Source: Deltaproteobacteria bacterium (GTDB lineage Bacteria > Desulfobacterota > Binatia > HRBIN30). Taken from it: 38,233 bases of DNA. Numbering within the stretch: the first letter of the stretch is position 1; each line of letters starts with the position of its first letter. The position numbers and the translations under genes were made by a program. Where the stretch lies: contig JAGDMS010000005.1 in NCBI GenBank assembly GCA_017860575.1, positions 1 through 38,233 of the forward strand, in the 5' to 3' direction. The notes under the pieces were generated by a model. The model was not told the DNA's origin. It searched no databases and worked only from the letters and a program-made list of their open reading frames with translations. Positions 26,388 through 36,365 of the stretch are shown piece after piece.

Positions 26388-26846
26388 GTGACTCGTCCGG
26401 CGCAGAAACCCTCCGTCGACCGTTTCGCAGTTTTCAAAGAACACTTGCGCCGACAGGGTCTGAAGTCCACCGCGCAGCGCGACGACATTGCGCGCGTGTT
26501 CTTCGCCAGTCATCCCCACCTCAGCGTCGAGGAGCTGTACCGAGCGGTCAAACGGATCAACCCGCGCATCGGGTACGCCACCGTGTACCGCACCATGAAA
26601 CTCCTCACCGAGTGTGGTTTGGCCGTCGAGCGCCATTTCCGTGATGGCGAAGCCCGCTACGAAAGCCAGTCCGAGGGCAAGCACCATGATCACCTCATCT
26701 GCGAGCGCTGCGGAAAGATCGTCGAGTTCGAAGAAGAGCGCATCGAAGCGCTGCAGGCGGAGGTCGCCACGCAGCTGGGGTTCCGCATCACCGGCCACAA
26801 GATGGAGCTCTACGGCGTGTGCGCCGACTGCGACCGCCGTGTGTGA
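26388..26846 (+). CDS. fur: Fur-family metal-responsive transcription regulator
   Basis: A 152-residue repressor: winged-helix DNA-binding half (residues 11-85, with TAQRDDIARVF and RIGYATVYRTMKLL) and a C-terminal dimerisation half. Metal sites seen: KHHDH (98-102) and two CxxC pairs (Cys105/Cys108 and Cys145/Cys148) that form the structural zinc site. The arrangement fits Fur or a close relative; PerR or Zur cannot be fully excluded. The start chosen is GTG 26388, directly after GAGGAG (26379-26384, three-base spacing, short). The frame is open from 26238, but that adds 50 residues overlapping the previous gene. No Fur-box-like palindrome could be confirmed upstream. Confidence 0.9.
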   Translation: MTRPAQKPSVDRFAVFKEHLRRQGLKSTAQRDDIARVFFASHPHLSVEELYRAVKRINPRIGYATVYRTMKLLTECGLAVERHFRDGEARYESQSEGKHHDHLICERCGKIVEFEEERIEALQAEVATQLGFRITGHKMELYGVCADCDRRV

Positions 26847-26890
26847 GCTGGGAATTTCGACGCGCCGAGTTTCATGCTAAGCGCCTTCCC

Positions 26891-27217
26891 ATGACGATTT
26901 CGATCGACGACTTCCGAAACATCGAACTGCGCGTCGGCACCGTGACGGCGGCCGCAGCGCATCCGAATGCAGACCGCCTGCTCGTGCTCACGATTGAACT
27001 GGGCAGCGAGCAACGGCAACTCGTGGCAGGCATCCGCGCACACTACGAACCGCAGGAGCTTGTCGGCAAGCAAGTCGTTGTCGTCGCCAATCTGCAGCCG
27101 GCCACCCTCAGGGGCGTCCAAAGTCAGGGCATGCTGTTAGCCGCATCGGATGAGCAAGGGAGGCTGGCCATTGTCACCCCCGAAAAGCCCGTCAGCAACG
27201 GCGCACCGGTGAAATAG
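26891..27217 (+). CDS. Stand-alone tRNA-binding domain protein (MetRS beta/EMAP-II type)
   Basis: A 108-residue OB-fold protein. ISIDDFRNIELRVGTV, HPNADRLLVL, VAGIRAHY, VVVVANLQPATLRGV and SQGMLL match the tRNA-binding domain found at the C-terminus of methionyl-tRNA synthetase, where it can also be a separate beta chain. It probably helps tRNA binding for a MetRS encoded elsewhere, or acts as a CsaA/YgjH-like protein. The closeness of the RGVQSQGMLL block favours the MetRS type. The start is ATG 26891; the longer frame from 26819 overlaps fur. Confidence 0.88.
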   Translation: MTISIDDFRNIELRVGTVTAAAAHPNADRLLVLTIELGSEQRQLVAGIRAHYEPQELVGKQVVVVANLQPATLRGVQSQGMLLAASDEQGRLAIVTPEKPVSNGAPVK

Positions 27218-27278
27218 GGCCGCCCGACAAGCGGCGCCCGTCATTCGGAACTGCGGCGCGCAGGGAACAACGCTCCAC

Positions 27279-28481
27279 ATGGAAGCGCAAAAGATGACAC
27301 GATATTGGGCGCTGATCGTCCTCGCCGTGGGGGTCACGATACCCGCAATCGCCCTGCGCCTGGGCGGGATGCATGTCGAGCAGCCGGGTCTCATCGCCGC
27401 GCTGTTCGGGTGTGCCATCGTCGGCGGGGCGTTCCTGCTCACGTGGGGTGCGGAGGTGGCAGAGATCGACATCTCGCAGGGCCTGGCCCTGGCCTTCCTG
27501 GCGCTGGTGGCGGTACTGCCGGAGTACGCGGTGGATCTGTATTTTGCCTGGAAAGCCGCCCACCACCCGGAATATACGGCTTACGCCGCCGCCAACATGA
27601 CGGGTGCCAACCGCCTTTTGATCGGTATCGCCTGGCCGTTGATCGTTGGTTTGAACTGGATCCGCAACCGGCGCGCGCAGGTCCGACTGCCCCGCGCCCG
27701 TGCCGTCGAGTTGGCCTTCCTGAGCCTGGCAACGGCGTATTCGTTCGTCATCCCGCTCAAAGGCACGATCACGCTGCTGGACACGCTCGTGTTCGTCGGA
27801 CTGTTCGTCGCCTACGTGTGGCGCATCGCGTGGGCAGAAACCGGCGAGCCGGACCTCGTCGGCCCGGCGCTGGCCCTCGCCGCATTTCGACCAGCGATCC
27901 GCCGCACACTCGTCGGCATCATCTTTCTGTTCTCGGCCACGGTCATTCTGGCATCCGCCGAACCATTCGCCGAGGCGCTCATCGCGGTTGGCAGGCGCAC
28001 TGGCGTGGACGAATTTCTCCTCGTGCAGTGGCTGGCACCTCTCGCCTCGGAAGCCCCCGAGGTTGTCATCGCCTGTATTCTGACGTTGAAGGGCGACGCG
28101 CAAGCGGGAATGGGCGCAATGGTCTCGGCCAAGGTAAACCAGTGGACGTTGTTGGTAGGCACCCTTCCCCTGGTGTACAGCCTCGGGCTCGGCCAGGCCG
28201 GCGCACTGAACCTCGATAGCCGCCAAGTCGAGGAAGTGCTGCTGACAGCGGCGCAATCGCTCTTTGCTGTGGCCGTGATCTGCAACCTTCGTCTGTCCCT
28301 CTTCGAGTCGGGGACGCTGCTAGCGCTGTTCCTGTTGCAACTGCTCTTCCCGAACCCCACCGTCCGCTCCGGCTTTGCGCTGGTGTACGTCGCCCTTGCG
28401 GTGGCGGTGCTCGTGCGCCAGCGAACGAATTTTCGGGCGTTATTGCGCGCCGGGTTGCGCTCCCCGGTGCGCCGCACGTAA
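27279..28481 (+). CDS. Sodium/calcium-exchanger-family membrane protein
   Basis: A 400-residue inner-membrane protein with about ten hydrophobic helices and two inverted alpha repeats. Repeat 1 has VLPEYAVDLYFAWKA and NMTGANRLLIG; repeat 2 has SEAPEVVIACIL and SAKVNQWTLLVG. The paired P-E and Asn positions match the ion-binding alpha motifs of the CaCA superfamily, although repeat 1 is diverged from the standard G-T-S-L-P-E. Cation specificity (Ca2+, Na+, H+) cannot be told. ATG 27279 is used; ATG 27294, with GGAAG eight bases before it, is an equally possible start. It stands alone, 182 bases upstream of nuoA. Confidence 0.82.
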   Translation: MEAQKMTRYWALIVLAVGVTIPAIALRLGGMHVEQPGLIAALFGCAIVGGAFLLTWGAEVAEIDISQGLALAFLALVAVLPEYAVDLYFAWKAAHHPEYTAYAAANMTGANRLLIGIAWPLIVGLNWIRNRRAQVRLPRARAVELAFLSLATAYSFVIPLKGTITLLDTLVFVGLFVAYVWRIAWAETGEPDLVGPALALAAFRPAIRRTLVGIIFLFSATVILASAEPFAEALIAVGRRTGVDEFLLVQWLAPLASEAPEVVIACILTLKGDAQAGMGAMVSAKVNQWTLLVGTLPLVYSLGLGQAGALNLDSRQVEEVLLTAAQSLFAVAVICNLRLSLFESGTLLALFLLQLLFPNPTVRSGFALVYVALAVAVLVRQRTNFRALLRAGLRSPVRRT

Positions 28482-28585
28482 GCACGGGGGAAGGATCCGA
28501 GGGCGGAACGTGCGCCTGTGCGTTCGTTACGCTGCCGGCGCGCCAGCCGGGAGACGCACACAGTCACCGCGCTCACGCGGGCCAT

Positions 28586-28614
28586 TTGACTTGCACGACG
28601 GCATCACATAAGTG
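28586..28614 (+). promoter_or_regulatory. Candidate promoter for the nuo operon (weak)
   Basis: TTGACT at 28586-28591 with a TAAGTG 17 bases later (28609-28614), or CATAAG at 28607. The -35 is good; the -10 is poor. It sits 50 bases before nuoA in the 182-base spacer that separates the exchanger gene from the complex I genes. Nothing else in this spacer stood out. Confidence 0.3.
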
Positions 28615-28663
28615 GCTCTGCCGATGATGCATCGTCCCCGAGCGGACGGACGACGACGGACTC

Positions 28664-29020
28664 ATGGCTGAGCAGTATCTCCCAGCACTCGTGACATTCT
28701 GCCTTGCGGGCGGGCTCGTAGCGACTTTCGCCGTGCTCGGGAAATTGCTGGGTCCGCAGCGCTCGACACCACTCAAGGGCGACGCGTTCGAATGCGGCAA
28801 TCCGCCGAGTGGCAGCGCCCGCGAACGCTTCCCGGTGCGATTCTACCTGACCGCGATTCTGTTCATCGTCTTCGATGTCGAAGTGGTGTTTCTCTACCCC
28901 TGGGCGGTGGTGTTCCGTCAACTCGGCTGGTTCGGGTTCGCCGAAATGCTCGTTTTTGTCGCCGTGCTGGCGATTGCACTGCTGTATGTCTGGAAAAAGG
29001 GGGCACTGGAATGGGAGTAG
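28664..29020 (+). CDS. nuoA: NADH-quinone oxidoreductase subunit A
   Basis: A 118-residue membrane-arm subunit of complex I with three transmembrane helices. The conserved loop ECGNPPSGSARERFPVRFYL and the FDVEVVFLYPW helix are unmistakable. It is normally followed by nuoB, but here the next gene is nuoH after 99 bases with no coding remnant between. The ATG at 28664 fits the family N-terminus; no strong ribosome-binding site is seen. Confidence 0.96.
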   Translation: MAEQYLPALVTFCLAGGLVATFAVLGKLLGPQRSTPLKGDAFECGNPPSGSARERFPVRFYLTAILFIVFDVEVVFLYPWAVVFRQLGWFGFAEMLVFVAVLAIALLYVWKKGALEWE

Positions 29021-29119
29021 CACCACCTCCGGACACGCACCCCGCGCTCGGGCAGACGCTCCCCGGCATCTGCCCGACACATTGATCACAGTTTCCCGGA
29101 ACGGAGTTCGTCGCCAATC

Positions 29120-30211
29120 ATGTGGGTTGAAATCGGCATCGCCGCGATCAAGACAGGGGCCATTCTGGGCGTGGTGATGGCGCTCGCGGGCGTGTTCGGG
29201 TGGTTCGAGCGTAAAGTGAGCGCCTATATGCAGGATCGCGTCGGCGCCAACCGCTGCAGCGTCTTTGGATTCGCCGGGGCCGGCCTGATCAACACCATCA
29301 TGGCCGATCCGCTGAAATTCGCCACGAAGGAAGACTTCGTTCCAGCCGGCGTCGATCGCTTGCTGCACACGCTGGCGCCGTGCGTAAACTTCTTCCCGGT
29401 ATTGGTGGCCTTTGCCGCCATCCCCTTCGGCGATGTCCTCGAGGCGGGGGGTCGCAGTATCAACCTGCAGGCGGTGCCGCTCAACGTGGGCGTGCTCTAC
29501 ATCCTCGCCATGGTCTCACTCAGCGTCTACGGGGTGGTGCTGGGCGGTTGGGCATCGAACAATCGCTTTTCGCTGCTCGGGGGCATCCGCGGCTCCGCGC
29601 AGATGATCTCGTACGAACTGGCCATGGGGCTGTCGATCGTCGCCATGGTGATGACCTACGGCACCCTCGACTTACAGACGATGGTGCGGGCGCAGGGCCA
29701 TCTGATCGGTGGCTGGTTGCCGGCGTGGGGTGTGCTGTACCAGCCGTTGGCGTTTCTGCTGTTCCTCACCGCCGGGATGGCGGAGACCAAGCGCTCGCCC
29801 TTTGACTTGCCGGAGGGGGAGTCGGAACTGGTGGCCGGCTATTTCATCGAATTTTCCGGCGTGAAGTATCTGATGTTCTTCATGACCGACTTCATCGAGG
29901 TGGCGGTGGTCGCCGGCTTGCTGACCACCATGTTCTTCGGCGGTTGGCAGGTCCCCTACCTCATGCGCGATGGCTTCCACTTCCCATTGGGCGTCACGGT
30001 GGCACTGCCACACCTTCTGGTCGTGGCCCTGCAAATCGTCAGCTTTCTACTCAAGGTCGTGTTTTTTGGCTGGCTGCAGTGTTTGATTCGATGGACGCTG
30101 CCGCGCATCCGCTACGATCAACTGATGGGATTGGGCTGGAAGGGGTTGCTGCCGGTATCGCTGGCCAACGTGTTGGCAACGGCGGTGGTCATCCTGGCGT
30201 GGCAGGCGTAA
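29120..30211 (+). CDS. nuoH: NADH-quinone oxidoreductase subunit H
   Basis: A 363-residue membrane subunit that forms part of the quinone chamber and connects the peripheral arm to the pump modules. Visible: FERKVSAYMQDRVGANR in the first loop, ADPLKFATKED, and the highly conserved AETKRSPFDLPEGESELVAGY loop. About eight transmembrane helices. In standard operons nuoI follows; here nuoJ starts two bases after the TAA. So the transition is H to J with no ferredoxin-like subunit gene. Confidence 0.97.
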   Translation: MWVEIGIAAIKTGAILGVVMALAGVFGWFERKVSAYMQDRVGANRCSVFGFAGAGLINTIMADPLKFATKEDFVPAGVDRLLHTLAPCVNFFPVLVAFAAIPFGDVLEAGGRSINLQAVPLNVGVLYILAMVSLSVYGVVLGGWASNNRFSLLGGIRGSAQMISYELAMGLSIVAMVMTYGTLDLQTMVRAQGHLIGGWLPAWGVLYQPLAFLLFLTAGMAETKRSPFDLPEGESELVAGYFIEFSGVKYLMFFMTDFIEVAVVAGLLTTMFFGGWQVPYLMRDGFHFPLGVTVALPHLLVVALQIVSFLLKVVFFGWLQCLIRWTLPRIRYDQLMGLGWKGLLPVSLANVLATAVVILAWQA

Positions 30212-30213
30212 CA

Positions 30214-30735
30214 ATGCATCCGGTCCTGTTTCTCATCCTCGCCGCCTTGTTGATCGTGTCGGCCCTGTGTGTGGTGCTGCAACCCAGCCCTGTCCGCAGC
30301 GCGCTTTCCTTGGTCGTGACCCTGTTCTTGATGGCCGTGACGTTCCTGCTGCTCGACGCGCAACTGGTGGCGGCGCTGCAGGTGGTGGTCTATGCCGGCG
30401 CCATCGTGGTGCTGTTCTTGTTTGTCATTATGTTGCTGAATCTGCGCGACGAACCGCGCGCCTTGGCGCGGCTGGGAACCCAGGCCACTGCCTTGGTTCT
30501 CGGATCGCTGTTCCTGCTCGCCCTGATCCGGTTCCTAGTTACGCCGCCGAAGCTCTCCGCTTCCGCATCAGCCGCCACGGGAATGGCAACCCCCGTTTCC
30601 GCCGACTTCGGCAGCGCCCAGGTCCTGGCCGAGCGACTGTTCACCCACTACTTGCTGGCGTTTGAGGTCACGTCGGTCCTCTTGCTGGTGGCGATCATCG
30701 GCGCCGTGGTGCTGGCGAAACGAAAGCTGGTATGA
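30214..30735 (+). CDS. nuoJ: NADH-quinone oxidoreductase subunit J
   Basis: A 173-residue membrane subunit with five helices. The conserved third-helix stretch [24 protein letters not shown] holds the pi-bulge region (YAGAI) typical of NuoJ. ATG 30214 is used, two bases after the nuoH stop; the frame is open further upstream but inside nuoH. The stop overlaps nuoK (ATGA, 30732-30735). Confidence 0.95.
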   Translation: MHPVLFLILAALLIVSALCVVLQPSPVRSALSLVVTLFLMAVTFLLLDAQLVAALQVVVYAGAIVVLFLFVIMLLNLRDEPRALARLGTQATALVLGSLFLLALIRFLVTPPKLSASASAATGMATPVSADFGSAQVLAERLFTHYLLAFEVTSVLLLVAIIGAVVLAKRKLV

Positions 30736-31040
30736 CTGCAGTCCCGATCAGCTGGTATCTCATCCTCGGCGCGGTGCTGTTCACGATTGGCACGTTGGGC
30801 GTGCTGATCCGCCGCAACGTCATCGTGATCTTCCTGTCGATCGAAGTGATGCTGAACGCGGTGAACCTGGTATTCGTCAGTTTGTCACGCCACCTCCACT
30901 CGATGGACGGGCAAGTCATCGTCTTTTTCGTCATGACCGTCGCCGCAGCGGAAGCCGCCGTCGGCCTCGCCATCATCATCACGGTTTTCCGGAACCGGCA
31001 AACCGTGAATGTCGACGAATTGAACCTGTTGCGCTGGTAG
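30732..31040 (+). CDS. nuoK: NADH-quinone oxidoreductase subunit K
   Basis: A 102-residue, three-helix MrpC-like subunit of complex I. The two membrane glutamates needed for proton transfer are present: Glu38 in [13 protein letters not shown] and Glu74 in [12 protein letters not shown]. It is translationally coupled to nuoJ by an ATGA overlap and followed by nuoL after four bases. Confidence 0.96.
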   Translation: MTAVPISWYLILGAVLFTIGTLGVLIRRNVIVIFLSIEVMLNAVNLVFVSLSRHLHSMDGQVIVFFVMTVAAAEAAVGLAIIITVFRNRQTVNVDELNLLRW

Positions 31041-31044
31041 GGCC

Positions 31045-32943
31045 ATGCACGAGGCTGCGACAACACCCGTCCACTATCTCTGGCTGATTCCGCTTTTCCC
31101 CGCGCTCGGCGTCGTCTTCAATGCCTTTATCGGCCCCCGCCTCGGCAAGAGCGCCATCAGCGTGGTGGCACCGGCTGCGGTAGGCGCAGCGTTCCTGACC
31201 GGCTGCTACGCGTTCAGCACGCTATTACAGCTGCCCCCGGGAAGCGCGTTGGTGCAGCAGGTCTATCCGTGGATCACGGCCGGCACCTTGCAGGTTGACG
31301 TGGCCTTCCGGATCGACGCCTTGTCCGCAGTCATGGTGTTGATCGTCAGCGGCGTGGGGTTTCTGATCCACGTGTACTCGGTCGGCTACATGGCGCACGA
31401 TCCCAGCTTCGCGCGGTATTTCACCTATCTCAACCTGTTCACTCTGGCGATGCTGACGCTCGTGCTGGCGGACAATCTCCCTTTGCTGTTTGTCGGCTGG
31501 GAAGGCGTCGGGTTGTGTTCCTATCTGCTGATTGGCTTTTGGTACACCGTCGACGCCAACGCCGACGCGGGCAAGAAAGCGTTCATCGTCAACCGCATCG
31601 GTGATGCCGGATTTCTGCTCGGGCTCTTCCTGCTCTTCTGGAATCTGGGCAGCGGGGCGCACTCATTGAGTTTCGGCGAAATATCGGAGCACGCGAAAAC
31701 CATTCCCTCCGGCACTCTCACGGCGATTGCCTTGCTGTTCTTCGTCGGCGCCACGGGCAAGTCGGCGCAATTGCCGTTGTACGTCTGGCTGCCGGACGCG
31801 ATGGCTGGCCCGACGCCCGTCAGCGCGCTCATTCACGCCGCCACCATGGTGACGGCGGGCGTATACATGATCGCACGCCTGCACGTCCTGTATCTTCTCG
31901 CCCCCTCGGCCCTGACGGTGGTCGCAACCATTGGCGCACTGACAGCGCTGTTCGCTGCCACGATCGGCCTCTTGCAGAATGACATCAAGAAGGTCCTGGC
32001 CTACTCCACGGTGAGTCAGCTCGGATACATGTTTCTCGGTGTCGGCGTCGGCGCTTTCGGTGCCGGCATCTTCCACCTCATGACGCATGCCTTCTTCAAA
32101 GGGCTTCTCTTCCTCGGGGCCGGCAGCGTTATCCACGGCATGGGCGGCGAACAGGACATGCAGAAGATGGGCGGGCTGCGCCACCACATGCCGATTACGT
32201 TCTGGACGTTCGTGTTCGCCACGATCGCAATCACCGGCATTCCCGGCTTCGCGGGGTTTTTCAGCAAAGACGAGATTCTGGCGCAGGCCTTTGGCAGCCC
32301 GCACGGCAGTCCCTGGTTATGGGCTATCGGCTTCGTCGCTGCGGGACTGACGTCCTTTTACATGTACCGGTTGCTCTTTCTCACGTTCTTCGGCGACTGC
32401 CGTGCGGACGACCGCACGCGGCATCACCTGCACGAGTCGCCACTGACCATGACACTTCCGCTCATGGTACTGGCCGTGCTCTCCGCCTTGGGCGGGTACA
32501 TCCACCTCCCCGCATTTCTGGAACCCGTCTTCGGGCACGAAGCCGGTCATATCGAGGCGACCACCGAGCACCTGTTGATGGCGGCGTCGGTAGCGGTGGC
32601 GCTCGCCGGACTCGGACTGGCGTACCTCTTCTACATGGTCCAACCGGGCCTGCCGATGGTGCTCGCGTACAAGGCCGCCGGCCTCTACAACCTGATTTAC
32701 AACAAGTACTGGGTCGACGAACTCTACGATGCGCTGTTCGTGCACCCTACCGTCGTCGTGTCCACATGGTTGTGGCGGATCTTCGACGTCGGCGTCATCG
32801 ACGCGCTGGTGAACGGCACGGCGGAGACGGTTGCGGCCAACAGTGGCCTCTGGCGTCGGTTGCAAACCGGAAACCTGCAGCAGTACGCCGTCTCCATGCT
32901 GTTGGGCGCCGTGGCGATTCTGGGCTATCTCGCGTGGCGGTGA
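31045..32943 (+). CDS. nuoL: NADH-quinone oxidoreductase subunit L
   Basis: A 632-residue antiporter-like proton-pump subunit with the long lateral helix at the C-terminus. Key residues: Glu153 in GWEGVGLCSYLLIGFW and Lys239 in GATGKSAQLPLYVWLPDAMAGPTPVSA, the pair conserved in pumping subunits. Length is normal. It is followed by a 71-base spacer that ends in a 7-bp repeat running into nuoM. Assignment to NuoL rather than Mrp A or a hydrogenase subunit follows from the neighbouring nuoJ and nuoK and the C-terminal part (YNKYWVDELYDALFV). Confidence 0.97.
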   Translation: MHEAATTPVHYLWLIPLFPALGVVFNAFIGPRLGKSAISVVAPAAVGAAFLTGCYAFSTLLQLPPGSALVQQVYPWITAGTLQVDVAFRIDALSAVMVLIVSGVGFLIHVYSVGYMAHDPSFARYFTYLNLFTLAMLTLVLADNLPLLFVGWEGVGLCSYLLIGFWYTVDANADAGKKAFIVNRIGDAGFLLGLFLLFWNLGSGAHSLSFGEISEHAKTIPSGTLTAIALLFFVGATGKSAQLPLYVWLPDAMAGPTPVSALIHAATMVTAGVYMIARLHVLYLLAPSALTVVATIGALTALFAATIGLLQNDIKKVLAYSTVSQLGYMFLGVGVGAFGAGIFHLMTHAFFKGLLFLGAGSVIHGMGGEQDMQKMGGLRHHMPITFWTFVFATIAITGIPGFAGFFSKDEILAQAFGSPHGSPWLWAIGFVAAGLTSFYMYRLLFLTFFGDCRADDRTRHHLHESPLTMTLPLMVLAVLSALGGYIHLPAFLEPVFGHEAGHIEATTEHLLMAASVAVALAGLGLAYLFYMVQPGLPMVLAYKAAGLYNLIYNKYWVDELYDALFVHPTVVVSTWLWRIFDVGVIDALVNGTAETVAANSGLWRRLQTGNLQQYAVSMLLGAVAILGYLAWR

Positions 32944-32994
32944 GAGGGGAAGCGTTCCACGGTCAAGCGCATGCAGCGACTCACTTTTGCGACA

Positions 32995-33014
32995 GGCGAT
33001 AAGCGATAAGCGAT

Positions 33015-33015
<1 letters not shown>
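32995..33015. repeat. 7-bp tandem repeat ending on the nuoM start codon
   Basis: Three units, GGCGATA, AGCGATA and AGCGATA (32995, 33002, 33009). The last A is the first base of the nuoM ATG. It fills the place where a ribosome-binding site would be, and no purine-rich AGGAG-like motif is seen just before nuoM. Same unit length as the repeat at 23431 but a different sequence. Confidence 0.8.
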
Positions 33016-34559
<1,544 letters not shown>

Positions 34560-34604
34560 CCGCAAGACGTTCATCACGAGACCCGCTCGAGTCTCGACCC
34601 TCAA

Positions 34605-36077
34605 GTGTCGACCGCAGCCATGACCATGATACCCGCCCCGGACATTTCGTGGATTGCCATTCTGCCGCTGTTGCTCGTCACCGGCACTGCGATACTGATA
34701 ATGCTGGTTGACCTCTGGATGCAGGGACCAGAGCGCGACGCCCTCGGTTGGATCGGATTGGCGGGACTGCTGGCCACCGCGCTCGCGGCAATTGCGCTCT
34801 GGAAGACCCACATGAGCGCCTTCTCGGGCGCAGTCGCGATCGATGCGTACGGTCTCTTCTTTACCTTGCTGTTCTGCGCCGGTTCCGGATTAACGCTTTT
34901 GATGTCGATGAGCTATCTGGAGGTCACCGACATCCGCACGGGAGACTACTATTCGCTCGTGCTCTTCGCGACCGTCGGCATGCTGTTGATGGCGACCGCG
35001 ACGGACCTAATCCTGCTGTTCCTCGGCCTCGAGGTGATGTCGCTCGCGGTCTACGCCCTGTCCGGCATCTGGCGCGAGCAGCAGCGCTCCAACGAAGCGG
35101 CGCTCAAGTATTTTCTGCTCGGCGCCTTTGCCTCAGGGTTCCTGTTATTCGGGATCGCCCTGCTCTACGGCGCGACTGGCAGCACGACTCTCGGCTCGAT
35201 TGCAGCGGCCATTGGCAGACTAGGCACAACGGAAAACACCCTGGTTACCGCCGGCATGGCCCTGCTGCTGGTCGGCTTCGGGTTCAAGGTGGCAGCGGTG
35301 CCGTTTCATCTGTGGACACCGGATGTCTATGAGGGAGCGCCAACCAGCGTCACAGCGCTCATGGCCGTCGGGGTCAAGGCCGCCGCCTTTGCCGCGTTCG
35401 CCCGGGTCTTCCTGCACACCTTGGCGACGCTGTCCCCCGACTGGAGTGCCATCCTGTGGGTGCTGGCGGCGCTGACAATGACCGTCGGGAACGTCACCGC
35501 CCTGCTGCAGCAGAACATCAAGCGCATGCTTGCCTACTCCAGCATCGCTCACGCGGGATACCTGCTGGTCGGCATGGTTGCGGGGCGCCAGTTCGGTGGG
35601 GCGGCGATTTTGTTTTATCTGATCGGCTACACCTTGATGACGCTGGGTGCGTTTGCCGTGGTCGCCGCAATCGGCCGCCGCGGGGAGGCAAACGAGACGC
35701 TCGATGACTTCGCTGGCCTCGGCTTTCGCTACCCGTCCCTCAGTCTGGCAATGATCGTGTTCATGCTGTCATTGGCCGGCATTCCGCCGTTGGTGGGGTT
35801 CGTCGGGAAATTCTACATCTTCAGCGCGGCCGTGCGTGCCGGCTACGTTGGCCTCGCTGTCATAGGCGTTCTGAACAGCGTCATCTCTGTCTACTATTAC
35901 GTTGGCGTGCTGGTACGCATGTACATGACGGAAGGCGCCTTGGAAATCCCGGTGTTGAGCGATCGGCCCTACCTCGTCGCCACGCTGCTGCTCACCGCCA
36001 CGGGAACCGTTCTTCTCGGACTGTTCCCCTCGTCATTGTACGAACTGGCGCGCCAGTCCGTTCTCTCCCTCGGCTAG
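34605..36077 (+). CDS. nuoN: NADH-quinone oxidoreductase subunit N
   Basis: A 490-residue antiporter-like subunit of complex I, last in this cluster. Conserved Glu143 in LFLGLEVMSLAVYAL, the SNEAALKYFLLGAFASG helix and Lys228 in GFGFKVAAVPFHLWTPDVYEG identify NuoN. The listed start is GTG 34605; ATG 34620 and ATG 34626 are in frame and as plausible, and none has a clear ribosome-binding site. No terminator with a T-run is seen in the 75 bases before the next gene. Confidence 0.96.
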   Translation: MSTAAMTMIPAPDISWIAILPLLLVTGTAILIMLVDLWMQGPERDALGWIGLAGLLATALAAIALWKTHMSAFSGAVAIDAYGLFFTLLFCAGSGLTLLMSMSYLEVTDIRTGDYYSLVLFATVGMLLMATATDLILLFLGLEVMSLAVYALSGIWREQQRSNEAALKYFLLGAFASGFLLFGIALLYGATGSTTLGSIAAAIGRLGTTENTLVTAGMALLLVGFGFKVAAVPFHLWTPDVYEGAPTSVTALMAVGVKAAAFAAFARVFLHTLATLSPDWSAILWVLAALTMTVGNVTALLQQNIKRMLAYSSIAHAGYLLVGMVAGRQFGGAAILFYLIGYTLMTLGAFAVVAAIGRRGEANETLDDFAGLGFRYPSLSLAMIVFMLSLAGIPPLVGFVGKFYIFSAAVRAGYVGLAVIGVLNSVISVYYYVGVLVRMYMTEGALEIPVLSDRPYLVATLLLTATGTVLLGLFPSSLYELARQSVLSLG

Positions 36078-36103
36078 ATCGGTTCCACCCCCATCATACT
36101 GCC

Positions 36104-36130
36104 TTGACTGGATGTGTGGCCTCCCATACG
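36104..36130 (+). promoter_or_regulatory. Candidate promoter for the dodecin-like gene (weak)
   Basis: TTGACT (36104-36109) with CATACG (36125-36130) after a 15-base spacer, placed 23 bases before the dodecin-like start. The spacer is short and the -10 weak, so this is only a candidate. Confidence 0.25.
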
Positions 36131-36152
36131 GTGCTCCCTCCGGAGGAGTGCC

Positions 36153-36365
36153 ATGGTCGAAAAAACGATTGACCTGACGGGAACCTCGGCGAACAGCATC
36201 GAAGACGCCGTCAATCTTGCGATCTCGCGGGCCGCGGTAACGATCGACAGTCTTCGCCAAGCGCAGATCGTCGACATCCGTGCCATCATCACGGACGGTG
36301 CCGTCTCCCATTGGCGTGTCCGGGTCAAAGTGACCTTTACCATCCAGGACCGCCTGCATGAGTGA
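36153..36365 (+). CDS. Dodecin-like protein lacking the flavin-stacking tryptophan
   Basis: A 70-residue protein of the dodecin family, which forms hollow dodecamers and usually stores flavins. The N-terminus VEKTIDLTGTSANSIEDAV and the C-terminal strand WRVRVKVTFTIQD match. However, where dodecins have LRWFEV or a similar Trp that stacks on the flavin ring, this protein reads LRQAQIVDIRA. The only Trp is in the later strand. The usual flavin function is therefore doubtful. Start at ATG 36153 after GGAGGAG (36141-36147); a longer frame from 36114 is unsupported. Its last eight bases overlap the hydrolase gene, so they are co-translated. Confidence 0.85.
   Translation: MVEKTIDLTGTSANSIEDAVNLAISRAAVTIDSLRQAQIVDIRAIITDGAVSHWRVRVKVTFTIQDRLHE

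Noticed and set aside
29021-29119. Remnant of nuoB-nuoG between nuoA and nuoH
   Set aside because: Read in all frames; no piece resembling the Fe-S or flavoprotein subunits is present.
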